Source: Escallonia rubra
Taxonomy: Eukaryota; Streptophyta; Magnoliopsida; Escalloniales; Escalloniaceae
Length of the DNA stretch: 64,000 nt
Direction: 5' to 3'
NCBI GenBank assembly: GCA_033065855.1
Contig: JAVXUO010003142.1
Location: 124,001-188,000, forward strand
Shown here: positions 12,066 to 23,935 of the stretch, piece after piece
Layout of the letters: the number at the start of each line of letters is the position of its first letter
How positions within the stretch are numbered: position 1 is the stretch's first letter
Notes under the pieces: generated by a model
What the model saw: only the letters and a program-made list of their open reading frames with translations
The model's database searches: none
What the model was told of the DNA's origin: nothing
Made by a program: the position numbers and the translations under genes

Positions 12066-15000
12066 ATGCACCATGCTCCTGCATTTACTTGACAAATGCC
12101 GAGCCACAACTCTCACACAGGTCTGGGACCGAGGCTCGATGCAAGAGGGTGAATTAGGCCCCAGTAAGCCGAAGGGGAAAATGTTCATTTTGCAGTTCTG
12201 AACTCCAAGGTTTATTTCAGAATCAAAATCTACGTTAAAAGTTAGTTATAGGAGTCAAATATTGTATTAATGTAGTACCATTAACTTAGTAAATCCTAAA
12301 ACCGAAAATAAGCATGTATATAGCATATTCAACTTCCAAGCAAGTGGAAGCTATTTCATGCATACAAAATGATCCATGGGCATATGAACACTTAGAAAGT
12401 CGGTAGAGAATCATAAAATGCACTAACAGATGCATCATGATGCTCAAGAATGCATGCACAGCCTAAGGTTTCACTCTCCCCTCCGTAAAGGGATTTAGTC
12501 CTCTAATATCTTACCTCAATTCTGAAATGGATACCTATTGCTAATCTCGTCTTCCGTCTCCCAAGTGGCCTCTTCTCAATGCCATGATAATGTTAGATAG
12601 CCCTCACATAAGTCTTCTTTCTCAATAGTTGATCTCTGTGATCCAAAATTCGAATCGGTTCCTTAAGGGTGTGTTTGGATATAGGATTTGAACTGGGGAT
12701 TTGACTTTGGCAGGGTATTTGTAAATCACTTGGACAAAATATCTTGTTTGGATAGTTCAAAAGGGAATTTTTGAAATTTCGGAGTGATTTGAACTGTGGA
12801 TTTGGGGTCACCAAATGCACAGTTCAAATCACTAGTTTGAACTAGTTATTTGTCAAATCCACTCCAATCAGTAATTTACAAACCCACAATAACTAGTTCC
12901 TTATTTTTTAGGAATCTTGCCTCCCACTTTTTTTAACAACCTTTTGCTTCCTTTCTTCCAAACAAGATATTTCAAAATGATAGAATTTGTAAATCAAGGG
13001 ATTTCGAAATTGAGGGCATTTAGAAATACTCAGTATTTCAAAATCCCATATCCAAACACACCCTAACATAGGTCATATTATCTCGAATCTGAACAGGCTC
13101 ATAATGTACACATTTGATGGATCCGACTGATGCTTGCGTAAAATGAATATGTCAAAGATATTGTGGACTTCCGACACTGTTAGATGCTATTTTAGAAGCT
13201 ACTTCACTAATACTTCCCAAATTTTCGAAAGGACCGGCTTGACCAGGTGCGAATTTTCCTTTCATCCCGAGTCTTGTTACACCCTTAGATGAAGATATCT
13301 TCACAAATGCAGGGTCTCTTGTAGAAGTTCCTCCCATGAAAGTTGGCGTAACTCTTTTTATTGACTTGGTGCTGTTAATAACCTCTTACAAATGAGCTTG
13401 ACCTTATTGGTAGTTTATTGAAGTAATTCTGGTCCAAGAAGTTTTCTTTCATGTATTTCATCCCAACAAACTGGAGATCCGCATTTTTTTCATTTATTGC
13501 CTTGAATGGTGCTACTTCGATACTAAATTGATAGCTGTTGTAATAAGAGGCAAATGAGTGTCTCGATTGCCTTTCAAGTCAATAGCACAAAGCCCGAAGC
13601 ATATGTATTGATGTCTGATTTTGTCCTCTCACTTTGGCCATCGATTTGTGGATAAAATGCCGCGTGCTAAGTGCCAATTCAGTTCAATGGTATTATAAAA
13701 AGCTCTCCTGAATCGCGATGTGAAACGAAGAAAATACTAATTGGAATTTCATGAAATTGAACTCTCTCATCCATATACAAGACCTAGCCAACCTTTCTAT
13801 TGACTAAGCCATATTAACGGCATGGAAATGAGCTGATTTAGTAAGTCGATCCACGATAATACGTATAGCATTGTGTCCACACTAGTTCGCATAAAAAATC
13901 ATAAAGTCCATTGTCATGCGCTCCCGTTCCCACTCGCGTCTAGGCTGTGGTTGTAGAAGTCCTTCCAGTCTTGGAAACAGATTCTGCTCTCATCTCGTGT
14001 TATTCCACCAATAACTAGATATCAAGTCTTATTTTAGTTCGGATGGATATCTTACTTGTTGCAATCTGCTTGTTCTAATACTTTCCCTATTCACATTCGG
14101 GTTATTAGGTACACAGACACAATTTTTGTATCTCAATTAGCCACACTTTTCGTGTTGTAAAATCGTGTTCGAGTCCTTGACCCAAATGAATTGTGATTTC
14201 TAAGAGCTATAAATCCTCTTCTTGTGCTTTCTCAATCCATTGTAGCAATATGGGCTGTACTTGAATGTTAGCGAAGATAAATCAAAATTCAAGTTCACGT
14301 GGGTTCTTCATACAAGCATCCTCTAGCATTTTTCATTCTGTGATCATTAAGCATGCTGGCACTAGCTTTTCTACTCAAGGCATCAACTACGACTCTAGCT
14401 TTTCCTCGATCAGATTATATGGTGCAATAATAATCATTGAATACTTTCATGCATCTTTGTTGTCTCGTATTCAACTCACTATGTGAAAACAAGTAATTCA
14501 AGCTTTTATGATCGGTGGATACCTCGAACTTTGCTCCATACTAGTAATGTCGCCACTTGTGCAAACACACTAGCAGCTATTCCAAGTCTTTTGTAGGATG
14601 GATAATTCTGCTCGTATGGTTTCAACTTTTGAGATGCATATGCTATCACTTTGCCTTTCGCTATATCAACACAACTCGAATCCGTTCTTTGAAGTATCGC
14701 TATGCACAACATACTTATCACTTTATCCGGTAATATACACAACTCGAATCCGTTCTTTGAAGTATCGCTATGCACAACATACTTATCACTTTATCTGGTA
14801 ATATCAAGATAGGTGCTGAGATGTGTAATGGCAAGCAGAGATAAATTTCTTTTGAGTTGGGTTTGATGGACTTGCAATTCTGGAAAACCCTTCCACAAAC
14901 TTATGGTAGTTGCCTGCCTAACAAAGGAGCCTACGAACCTTCGATACAGTAGTTGGCCTCTTCTGATTCATCATTGCTTCTACTTTTGTAGATCCAGAGC

Positions 15001-15550
15001 AGTTCCTAAGTTAGTCTAACATTTCCCAAGAATGATACCTTTTCCATATAAAATCTCATTTGCTTAATTTGGCATAAAATTTCCTTTCACGTAAGTCTTG
15101 GTTGAGGTGTTATGCCTTGCTTTTTTTTGGGCGTGACAACAAGATGCTGCATTTACTTGACAAATATCAAGCCACAACCCTCCCACAAGTGTGGATCATG
15201 GCCTATGGAGGCCCAATACAACCTGGGTCAAATTAGGCCCAGCACAAGTTGAAGGGCGAAATGGTCATTATGCAGTTTTGCACTCCAAATTTTATTTCGG
15301 AATTGCGATCCACATGAAAATTTAGGTTTAGGGGTTAAAAATCATTTTAATCCCATTAGTTTAATCAACCCAAAAACTTCCAAAAGTGTAAGGTATTCCA
15401 GCCATACAAAATCATTTATGGGCAAATGAAGACTTCGAAAGTCAGTCAAGAATCATAAAAATGCACTAAGAGATGCATTATGATGCTCAAGAATGCATGC
15501 ATAGCCCAAGGATCACACCCTTAGCTATACGTTGTAAAGGCTAACCATCC
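12066..15550 (-). mobile_element. Decayed Ty3/gypsy element, minus strand, internally deleted
   Basis: Two diverged direct repeats, 12,066 to about 12,500 and about 15,135-15,550, share phrases such as TGCATTTACTTGACAAAT and GATGCTCAAGAATGCATGCA and represent the LTRs. Between them on the minus strand are an end-of-reverse-transcriptase block (VRRFVGLAGYYRR-like, about 14,930), RNase H (GKVIAYASQKLKPYEQNYP, 14,600-14,690) and an integrase C-terminal block (VTRLGMKGKFAPGQAGPFE, about 13,230-13,300). Gag and most of the reverse transcriptase are missing. The element is old and heavily broken. Confidence 0.8.
12667..13063. mobile_element. Harbinger/Tourist-like MITE, 397 bp
   Basis: Terminal inverted repeats of about 24 bp begin GGGTGTGTTTGGATATAGGA on the left and, read inward on the other strand, GGGTGTGTTTGGATATGGGA on the right. 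The element is flanked by TAA at 12,664-12,666 and 13,064-13,066, the 3-bp target duplication of PIF/Harbinger elements. It is A+T-rich and non-coding. It lies inside the left part of the gypsy remnant, so it arrived later. Confidence 0.85.
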
Positions 15551-15659
15551 GTATAGTTTTTCAATGGACATTGATGCAGTTGGTTTGGCAAGAAGTAGCT
15601 CATATATGGTCATTCTTGGCTTATTGTAGGACTAACATTTCTTTAAATTCCTCTTCTGA

Positions 15660-15690
15660 CCATCTTATATATATATATATATATATACAC
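15660..15690. repeat. (TA)n microsatellite just upstream of a host exon
   Basis: A TA run ends in a short CA run 12 bases before the exon at 15,703. It occupies the place of the usual pyrimidine tract of the splice acceptor. Confidence 0.9.
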
Positions 15691-15702
15691 ACAATTTTGC
15701 AG

Positions 15703-18700
15703 GTACTTCCGGATGGAACCTCTACCAGGGCGCAAGTAAGTACTTCTGTCATTGTGCTTTTGAGATTATTGCCATGGAGTAAAGTTGCTTGTAGGAGCAG
15801 CAGCATCGTGCTCTGATGTTGCATATTCGAATCTTTATTACCCATCGCCCCACGCGCCACGAAGACAAATATGATTTTCCTAATTGCTTTCATGGTGAAG
15901 CACATATTGCATCCACATATCCCCAATTTGACCAGGTGAATGTAACATTAATGCTCAGTGCTTTGGTACCACCTCAACCTGGGGAGAAAATTGTGAATTA
16001 TCCGATACGTCCGGTGGACACGACCACAGATTTTGAAGGGACCACAAGTCTTCAACCTTCTCAACCGGTATGCCTCCCCAATTTGAAACTTCTGATTATT
16101 ATAACTATTTAAACCCACATAAATCTGAAAAATGCATGCTGCCGATGCCATTTCAAGTTTTCATTGTTTAGTATGGCCTTTCTTTGCCTGGGTTTTCGAT
16201 GCAACATTAGTTATGTCAATGTTTACTTGTACTTTTTAAGCATGGTTCAAGGGAGTTATAAGTTGCGGCTGGTGGAATTTCGAGTTTTATCGCCTAGTAT
16301 GGCCCTTGTTTGCAGGCATTCTGAACCTGCATTAGTTATGCCAAGTTTTTCTTGTACTCTTACTTCAAGCATGGTTTAAGGGAGTTATTAGTTGCAGCAT
16401 GCAGGTTACTGTTTCGCGCTTTTCTTGGGATGCGCAAAGTGCAAGAGTAAATCCCACCGTACCCGGACTAAGCTACGCGTGATCCTCACTATTTTGTCAA
16501 AATGAGTAGAAAGCATCAGAACAATAAATAGAAGCCCACAATAAAGTAGATTGTGGCTAAAGTCTCTTCCACTTTTTAGTGCCTGCAGCACGATTAACAG
16601 TAGTATTCACTTTCTCAGGCTTTCGATTATTGCCAGTTTTAAGTAATTATCTGCTATATAATCTAGAGAACAAGGGCCCAAAAAAGAAGAGTGAGCGGAT
16701 TGGACAGGACACCAGGTCTAACTCTTCTTCTGTGGGACAACGCTGAGAATTTTCTCCCATTAGCAGCCCTTATTTCATGAGTTTTTCAACCACTCGCTAA
16801 GTTTATTAAGCCAAAATGTTCTTGCTATCTGTTTCATATGTTCAAAGAATAGGGGGCTCATTGCTGGCTATTATTGAATCTTGCTGAACAAGAACATTTA
16901 CAAATTCTACCTCATTGGCAGCCCTTATTTAGGTGTTTTAGGCGACCCTAGGAGGAACATATTTTTTCATTTGCACTTTGAAAGCAAGAGGGAAATTAGT
17001 GTTGTCCATGGTGTCCGTTAAATCTGATACACACACAGGAACTTATCGTTTGACTAAAAAATTTAGTCTTGAAGGGCTCCATCTTGCCACTTAAGGCACG
17101 GTTAGCAAGAGAGATTTATGTATAATGTTTGTGAATGCCTCGTCACAAGAAGCACTTTATGAAAACCTGATAAGAGTGTTACTTCTGTTGTATCATAGGA
17201 TAATTCACTATTACCTGCCTCCCCTTCCCCTTTTTGCCCAGAAAAAAATAAGGAAAACATTACCACCTTTTTCTTTTCTTTTCTATTTCTATTTTGGATG
17301 CATTAGAAATTTATTCCACAAGAGATGCCAACACAGGGTTTTGCTGGTGGGCGAGCTGAATCCAATATAAGAAAAGCAATACACAGTCAACGATCTATAC
17401 AGAGCAAGAAGCTGTTAGGAAAAGCCAAAGTATCATAGGATCTCAAAACTTTTGTCAGCAACCGAGCAAACAAGTGTGGACAAAAAAGAGCCTTCAACTT
17501 GGTTAAAGGCGATTGTCTTCCTCAAGCTCTCCTGTTTCCCTCTCTCCGTATACACCAAAATGAACTGAGGTGATCCGCCGCCAAAGCTTTGAACCCATCC
17601 TCCTACATTTCTTATAGAGCGACCAACTCCTAAAGAAATCTACCAAGAAATGAGCATAGCCTAGTTGATGTCCAAGATGAAGAAAACCACGTCTCATGAT
17701 TCCATACCCACCTGGCAATGCAATAGTAATACACCAGAAACGCGTGTCTGTTTTTCTCATCTGTTAAAACTGCATTTCTACCCGTCTCCTATTTTAAAAT
17801 CAAACCCTTTTTCAAGATGATGATTTCTAAATTCTCTCTGGGGAAAAGAAACTTACCTCCGGTGACAAAAGGAAGTAGGTCAATGGAGAAAACGTTATGT
17901 AAGTTCCCCTCAAAAACACCCAGTTGACCTCTGTTGTATACAAACAAGGGATGGGCGAGCTAGGAAAGCTAAAATCGTCTCCCACAAGTGGAATGAATAA
18001 GGGAAGAACTTACACAGCTCCTCCTCTCTGCACCAACGTCAAGCCAAAATGGCACCGTAACACCATTCCTCACACTAAAACAAATGCTATCTAAAAAATT
18101 TTCTTTACTTATCCCCCTAGAGATGTCAAAAGGGCAGGGCAGGCCGCGGGCTGGCCCGATCCGGCCCGTTTTTGGCCCGGCCCTCTTGTGAACAGTAGCG
18201 GCCCGTTTTTATAGAGCTTTGGACCTGGACTTGGACCAGGCCGGAGTATCCAAGAAAAAGCCCGGGTTAGGCCCGGCCCGAAAAAGCCTGGGTTTTGGCC
18301 AGGCCCAAAAAAGCCCAAAATTGGCCCGCTTTTTGAGGCCCGAAATTGGCCCGTTTCTGGCCCAGATTTCGGCCCTTTTCTGGCCCTAACGTGGGCTGGC
18401 CATTAAGGGAACAAAGCTTGGAGTTGTCTAAGTTTTGTTTAGTCTAACGGTAGTTAATTTTTCAATCAGTATTGCTTAAATTATCCAGTTCAAGTGGTGA
18501 TAATTGGGGTACTGGACTACGCATAGCATTAACGGTTTTACATATTCTAGACAACCCTTTACTATTTTGCACCTCTTAAGAAGTATTATGTGGTACATGC
18601 CTCATGAGCTAATAAGCTACTATAGGCAGTAAGCAGAGATGTCTTTCACTGATGGTGCATGGAATATTTAAGAAAGAAGAGAGACGAAGATGGCTTATAG

Positions 18701-21700
18701 ACTTTGCTAACGTCTACCTGTTACGGACACGGAAAAGTAGGAGATGCATTACTTAATTACTTCTGCATAAAATTTGTTGCTGGGTTCACATTCAATACAT
18801 ATTAAAGACTGCAATTCTACTCTATCGAGATTGAGAGAAAATTTTGGTGTCAATTTGCTAGAAGTTATTACTGTTAAAAATTACTACTTCACTCGTTTAA
18901 GGCTTTTCAGTCTAACATTTCAACTGATAAAATCCATAACTTGTGGGACTGGATATTGGGAAACTAGGAGATAACTTGCTCATAGGATTAGCCAGTGATG
19001 CTGATGATAACTTTGGAAAAGATAAAAGAGAAGGATACATCTCTGAGACGGCGGATGTAGCACTAATACAACGTCAATATGTTTGATATAGATGGTTTGG
19101 ACCTATACAAGGTAGACTCGAAATAATACTACATGTACAAATCTTATACTCCATTACAGAATTACTACATTTACTTGCATACACATTTTTACTAAATGAT
19201 TTTTACTACATGTACACATATTACTACATTTACTTGCTTGCATACACACAATTTGCTTACATAATAATAAGAAATTACCACAATTCAAATCTTTACTTTG
19301 AATAACAAGAAGTTGGGAAAGAGAAAGAAAAAAAAAAAGGGGGCCCGGCCCTAAATATTGGGCCTAGGGCCAGGGCTTGGACTGGGCCTATATATCCCAG
19401 AAATCTGGCCTGGCCCGTTTTCCTCCCCTCTGGCCCGGCCCTGGCCTGGCCCAAGCCCGGCCCATTGACATCTCTACTTATCCCGCTCTCAAACTTGCAG
19501 CATAAGGCCTTTTTTAACCTCACACAGAGACCAAAATCTCAATCCCTCCTCAAACTCTCCCGCCTTTGGTAGAGCAACCTTCTGATTAATATACATCCGT
19601 AGCCAATTCCAAGGAGGCAAGATATGCAAGTTCGTCAACTTCTTTATTCCCAACCCTCTACAATGGATAGGAGGAAGACGTTTTTGCCCACTTATATGGT
19701 AAATTAGCTTTTACGATTCTTGGCGTCATATTTACTTGAGCTAGCTTGTTATGTATGGATGGGAAATTTCCGTTTTGAAATATCCTATTTTTGCTGGCTT
19801 TCACGATTTTTATGTTGGGCACAAAAACCTGTCTCTACTTATTTAAGGGTTAATTACTCACGGCACCCCTGAGGTTTACCCTAAATTACACACGGACCCC
19901 CTATCTTTTGAAAATTACACTCCGCTCTCCCAGGTTTGTACCCGCATTTCACAAAGCCCCACAAAATTGACGGGGACCCTAACTCCGTCTAAAGATTCCC
20001 TGACACCTTACTTTTTTATTTTTTCATCCCCAAACTACCCTCCTTTCTTGAATAAAACCCCCCTTTCACCTTTAGGTTTTTCTTCTTCTTCTGTTATATC
20101 TTTTTTTTTTTTTTTTAACTTTTACCAACAGTGATGTTGTATAGCCAACAATGCATGTTGTACAACCAAAACTTCACACTGTACAACCAATAATGCAGGA
20201 ACAAATGGGGTTGATGGCTGCTCTCATTTCACATCACCATCCATCACCGCCGGCGACACCTTCCGACACACCTCCGGCGACATCCCAGTGACCATGCCGG
20301 CATCACCCACTGCCCTTGCGTATCTACTCATCACGCAGATCGACCACGCCGGCCTCTACCTCCCAACGAAAACCACCCACCCAAGACCCACACCGCCAGC
20401 AACACCCACTGTCCCTGCCAATCAACTATCCCCATCACCACGACCCACCACCACTGGCCACCACCTCCCCACGAAGATAAACTACGACCACCACAACCAC
20501 ACCGGGGAGCGATGGATGCTTCTTCTCCTCAGGGCCTTCCACACCATGGGCTCCGACGACAGCGCCACTTGGGCCTCCGCCACGGCCGACGAGTTTGCCC
20601 CTGTCCCCCGCGTCTGCCACCTCATCCTCGCCGTCTACGAGGAAGACCTCTGCAACCCACAGTTCCCCACGGCGGCTACCGCCTCAACCCCAACTGGGTC
20701 GTCAAGCGCGTCACCTACGAGCAGACCTCCGGCCACGCGCCGCGCTACCTAATCGACGTCGACCACGAACACCGCGAGATCGTACTCGCCATACGCGGCC
20801 TGAACCTAGTCAAAGAGAGCGATTACAAGCTCCTCCTCGACAACGCGCTTGGAATGCAGATGTTTGACGGCGGGTACGTTCATCACGGGCTGTTGAAATC
20901 CGCGATTTGGTTACTGAACCAGGAATCAAATACTTTAAAGCGGCTGTGGGTGGAAAACGGCTCGGATTATAAGATGGTGTTTGCGGGTCACTCGTTGGGG
21001 TCGGGCGTGGCCGCGCTGCTGACGGTGATTGTGGTGAACCATCGGAGCCCACGGTGTGGAAGGCCCTGAGGAGAAGAAGCATCCATCGCTGCTGCTGGTA
21101 GACGGCGATGGATGCTTCTTCTCCTCAGGAGCGCATACAATGTGTACTTATATACAAGGGCATAAATGTCTTTTTATGTCCAGCCGTTAACACCGTTAAA
21201 GAAAGTTAGATTTTAGGAGCGGAGTGTAATTTACAAAGATAGGCGGGTCCGTGTGTAATTTAGGGCAAACCTCAGGGGTGCCGTGAGTAATTAACCCCTT
21301 ATTTAACTGTTTACATCGGTGTTTAATTATGATTTTATTGCAACTAAAGTTATGTGGTCCTCTTTTGTCAGCTGAGTAGTTTACTGGGTGATACTTTGAT
21401 CTAGAGTATGAATAACCACTCGCTAAAATGTCTTTATTATGGTTAATAGTATTTGGTTACATCTGGGCCCAAATTGAAATTTCATGCAAGAGAGCACGAG
21501 CACTTTTTTGCACTGTTGAAAATGCGGCCTCACTCACGTCTAGTGGGTTTTTGTATATTTGACCAGGCATCATCTGGAAATGCAGTTTCTGGGAGCATTG
21601 CAGGCCCTCATGTAGTACCAACACGATCTGTCCCTCGGCCAATGCATATGGGTGGTATGCAAAGGATGCAACCTCAGGGAATGACAGCTTATAATCTCGC

Positions 21701-21938
21701 TTCTCAGGCCGGGATGGGTGCTGGGATGAATCCTGCAAGCGTTCCAATGCAGCGAGGTGTTACTCCCCAGGCTCATCAGCAACAGCAGGTCTCTATATTT
21801 GTTCACAGCTTATTTCATTGTTGTGGATGTCTATCTTGTTTCTAATGCATGCTTTATTACTGGCCATAGTTGAGAAGAAAAGACCCAGGAATGGGGATGA
21901 CTGGATACCCCCCACAACAGAGATCAAGGCGCTTCTAA
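15703..21938 (+). CDS. Last four exons of an unrecognised host gene with a Met/Gln-rich C-terminus
   Basis: Four blocks fit GT-AG splicing in phase 0: 15,703-15,735 ([11 protein letters not shown]), 15,795-16,067 (starts [14 protein letters not shown], ends SLQPSQP), 21,567-21,788 (starts [10 protein letters not shown], ends in a QQQQ run) and 21,870-21,938 (starts [10 protein letters not shown], ends [11 protein letters not shown] and stop TAA). The introns are 59 nt, about 5.5 kb and 81 nt. The second exon encodes a folded-looking segment with [16 protein letters not shown] and [15 protein letters not shown]. The third and fourth encode a Met/Gly/Gln-rich low-complexity tail ending in basic residues, a style common in nuclear transcription cofactors; that is inference. 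I do not recognise the family with confidence. Upstream exons are not visible; the sequence left of 15,703 is retroelement. The open frame, clean splice sites and absence of stops argue for a live gene or a recent copy. Confidence 0.72.
16169..16396. repeat. Diverged tandem duplication, about 105-bp unit
   Basis: Copies at about 16,169-16,270 and 16,291-16,396 share AGTATGGCC, CATTAGTTATG, CTTGTACT and AGCATGGTT(C/T)AAGGGAG in the same order. The duplication lies at the start of the large intron of the host gene. Confidence 0.75.
16397..18106. other. Intron sequence without recognised features
   Basis: Part of the 5.5-kb intron. There are only short open frames. The phrase GGCAGCCCTTATTT recurs near 16,760 and 16,920, but no element boundary was found. 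Confidence 0.5.
18118..19475. mobile_element. Non-autonomous hAT-like element, about 1.36 kb
   Basis: The ends are TAGAGATGTCAAAAGGGC and, inverted, CCCATTGACATCTCTA, a terminal pair known from plant hAT elements. ACTTATCCC occurs at 18,107-18,115 and again at 19,476-19,484, a good match to an 8-bp hAT target duplication with two or three extra bases on the left. Both subterminal regions (18,125-18,400 and 19,340-19,465) are packed with GGCCCG/CGGGCC words in inverted arrangement. The A+T-rich centre has no transposase. It sits in the host intron. Confidence 0.78.
20511..21129. repeat. Internal inverted repeats inside the Pack-MULE
   Basis: A 46-bp segment starting GATGGATGCTTCTTCTCC at 20,511 recurs inverted at about 21,043-21,088 with one difference. 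A third, shorter copy at 21,106-21,129 makes a perfect 24-bp stem with 21,065-21,088 around a 17-nt loop. Confidence 0.9.
20546..21045 (+). pseudogene. Captured fragment of a class 3 lipase (mono/diacylglycerol lipase type)
   Basis: The fragment starts at [20 protein letters not shown], continues with [16 protein letters not shown], then in another frame with [55 protein letters not shown] and [15 protein letters not shown]. This matches the N-terminal half of the plant lipase class 3 family that also has a mono/diacylglycerol lipase N-terminal domain, a serine hydrolase acting on acyl lipids. The nucleophile serine of GHSLG is encoded at 20,992-20,994. The Asp and His of the triad lie further C-terminal in the family and are absent. 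One frame change occurs near 20,668. The true N-terminus is also missing, replaced by Thr/Pro-rich sequence of unknown origin (20,288-20,510). It is most likely non-functional as an enzyme. It is G+C-rich, unlike its surroundings. Confidence 0.85.
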
Positions 21939-22400
21939 GGTAATTATTGTGCACCTCTTCCAGACTGCATTGATATTCCAGATAGGAGACGTTCGTTAAA
22001 TGGTTAAATTCTTCTTTAGTTTGTTTGTTTAAAAAATGAATAGATAGGACAATTTTATTCTGTTAAGCAGACTTTCATAATCGTGTCTCTCTTCCCCTTA
22101 AAACCAAATGCAGACTACTGTCCTACAATCGTGGGTTTTGTATCATCATATTCGTGCTTTAAAAGAGTAATATTGCTTTCCTTTCCTTTTTGGTAAATAG
22201 GAGAATGACATCAAAATAATACTTCATACACAGTTTTCCACGTTGCCATAAAGCATTACAAATAGTTAATAGGTCACAACATACTTGTGACTCACAAAAT
22301 GGAGACAAATGCCCAAGTACCGTTTCACTAACAGGTAATAGGATATGAAGGATTCCTATCAAGAATGCTCTTATGTCCCAATTTTGGTTGACATATATTC
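21939..22400 (+). other. Probable 3' untranslated and downstream sequence of the host gene
   Basis: Follows the TAA stop at 21,936-21,938. A+T-rich without further coding. The exact poly(A) site is not determined. Confidence 0.4.
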
Positions 22401-22559
22401 GGGACTGAGATGCGAACTTTGCTAGGTCTCTTACTTCCTTTATTTGATATTAGCTTGGTCAGTAAAAAAGCAGTGAAACTCTTGACATTATATAGCAGAA
22501 GTCTCATAAAGTGTTCGCCATATTATCCATAATATCATCAGTGCATCACATCTGAGAAT

Positions 22560-23935
22560 GCAAAATTTCAGAATTTGTTACAACAGAAATATGCATTAGT
22601 TTTTTGTTTAAGAGCCCATATCCTAACATGTAGTAATCCAAGGCCTTGTGTTGAGCCCAAGTCGGATGCACTTAAACGACATAGACCCATTCCACAGCTA
22701 GTGTTTTGCCCATTGTAGCAAATGAACCCCAAACTTGCTCTTAGGTTTTCTTTTTTATAACAGCAAGCCATGACAATGCTTACAGCTGATGTAGTTGAAC
22801 ATGTACAAGGCATATTTACAGAATTTATGACATAAGGTTTCGTGTCTCTATTCATGGATGCAATATGTTTTTTGGGGGCTGGCAATTAGGTTGAGGTAAG
22901 ACTTTTGGTGCATAAGCTTTGACTATACAAAATGATATTAGTGGTTAGGCTAAGAATTTGCTGAACGAAACTCTTAGGATTAAAGGGGTGTTGACGGAAT
23001 GTTAAGTTATTTCTGTTAGTCTAGATGCACCAAAGGGTTGTGTGGATATATTTAGGTAAGAATGTTGGCTTTGCGATTTCAAGATCCATCCAGAGTATGA
23101 GCCATTCCTTTATTGTGCCATTAATATCTTCTGTTCATTTTCCGTTGGGAATACCGAACAATGCAGGTCGAACTAGCTGACGTATCAGGAACAGATGATC
23201 AATGGTTTTAGGGTGAGCCTGACGCAGTGGACATGATTTGGAGGGTGTGATGGAGAACTTATGAAGGTTTGGATGTAGGGGCAGTTTATCCCATATAGAA
23301 GCATGAGAAAGAAATTTTATTTTTTCGGTTTTCTGTAAGGACCAGAGTTTACCCCACTCTTTTGTTGTACAGATTTTTGGGGCAGAAAAGGGTGCATCTT
23401 GTTGACGAGGGTCATAGTTTTTTCCCTTGTATAACATTGCATATGCTAAGGTCACTGTGTATTCCTCACTTTCCGTAAGACTCCATACCCGTTGATCTTC
23501 GAAGTCTTTTTGCTGGGATATAGATAGCTAACATTAACTCGTGGCCGAAGGTTTCTGTAAGCAGGTCTAGGTTCCATTGGCCTTCTTTGATAAAATAACT
23601 AATTAGAGTGATGATTGTGATTCGTATTGAGTTAGTTGACTCGGGCTGCCAGATTGGAATTAAACAGCCATTACACACCTGTCATCTTAGTCCATACTTG
23701 AGAGTTTCTTTTCTCGCTAGAATCCTTTTCCAACCCCAAGAGAAGTTCCCACTACAAGCAATACTAGCGAATTGAACCTTAAACAATATTTGCCCCGAAG
23801 TATCACTGCTAGTGGAGTCCAGCAGATTTTTGCTAGCAGGGCTTTTAAGGAACCTGGATTCTTTAAATTCTAAGCCTCCAGTATCTTTGGGGCCACAAGC
23901 AGCATTCCAGTTAGATTCTAATGCTTTCATTGTAT
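22560..23935 (-). pseudogene. LINE 3' fragment (end of reverse transcriptase, zinc-binding domain, RNase H)
   Basis: Minus-strand blocks appear in the order of a plant L1-type ORF2 C-terminus. First comes the post-RT segment with PKDTGGLEFKESRFL and WGWKRILARKETLKYGLR (23,930-23,685). Next is a VCNGCLIPIWQ/NLDLLTETF segment (23,680-23,470), then the zf-RVT domain with EKIKFLSHASIWDKLPLHPN and CPLRQAHPKTIDHLFL (23,455-23,135). Last is an RNase H-type segment YKKENLRASLGFICYNG (about 22,740). Frames shift between blocks and the reverse transcriptase palm itself is absent, so the copy is 5'-truncated and inactive. No poly(A) tail or target duplication is evident. Confidence 0.82.

Larger units (their letters stand above)
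19847..21297. mobile_element. Pack-MULE carrying a lipase gene fragment, 1,451 bp
   Basis: Near-perfect terminal inverted repeats of about 80 bp begin GGGTTAATTACTCACGGC at 19,847 and end with its complement at 21,297. A perfect 9-bp duplication, CTTATTTAA, flanks them at 19,838-19,846 and 21,298-21,306. Long TIRs plus a 9-bp duplication are the hallmark of Mutator-like elements. There is no transposase. The G+C-rich interior instead holds a piece of a host lipase gene, the definition of a Pack-MULE. The element lies in the large intron of the host gene, in the same direction as that gene by the lipase fragment's reading sense. High TIR identity suggests fairly recent insertion. Confidence 0.92.

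Noticed and set aside
20288-20752. 154-codon frame in the Pack-MULE as a functional gene
   Set aside because: The first 75 residues are Thr/Pro-rich filler, and the lipase similarity leaves this frame near 20,668.
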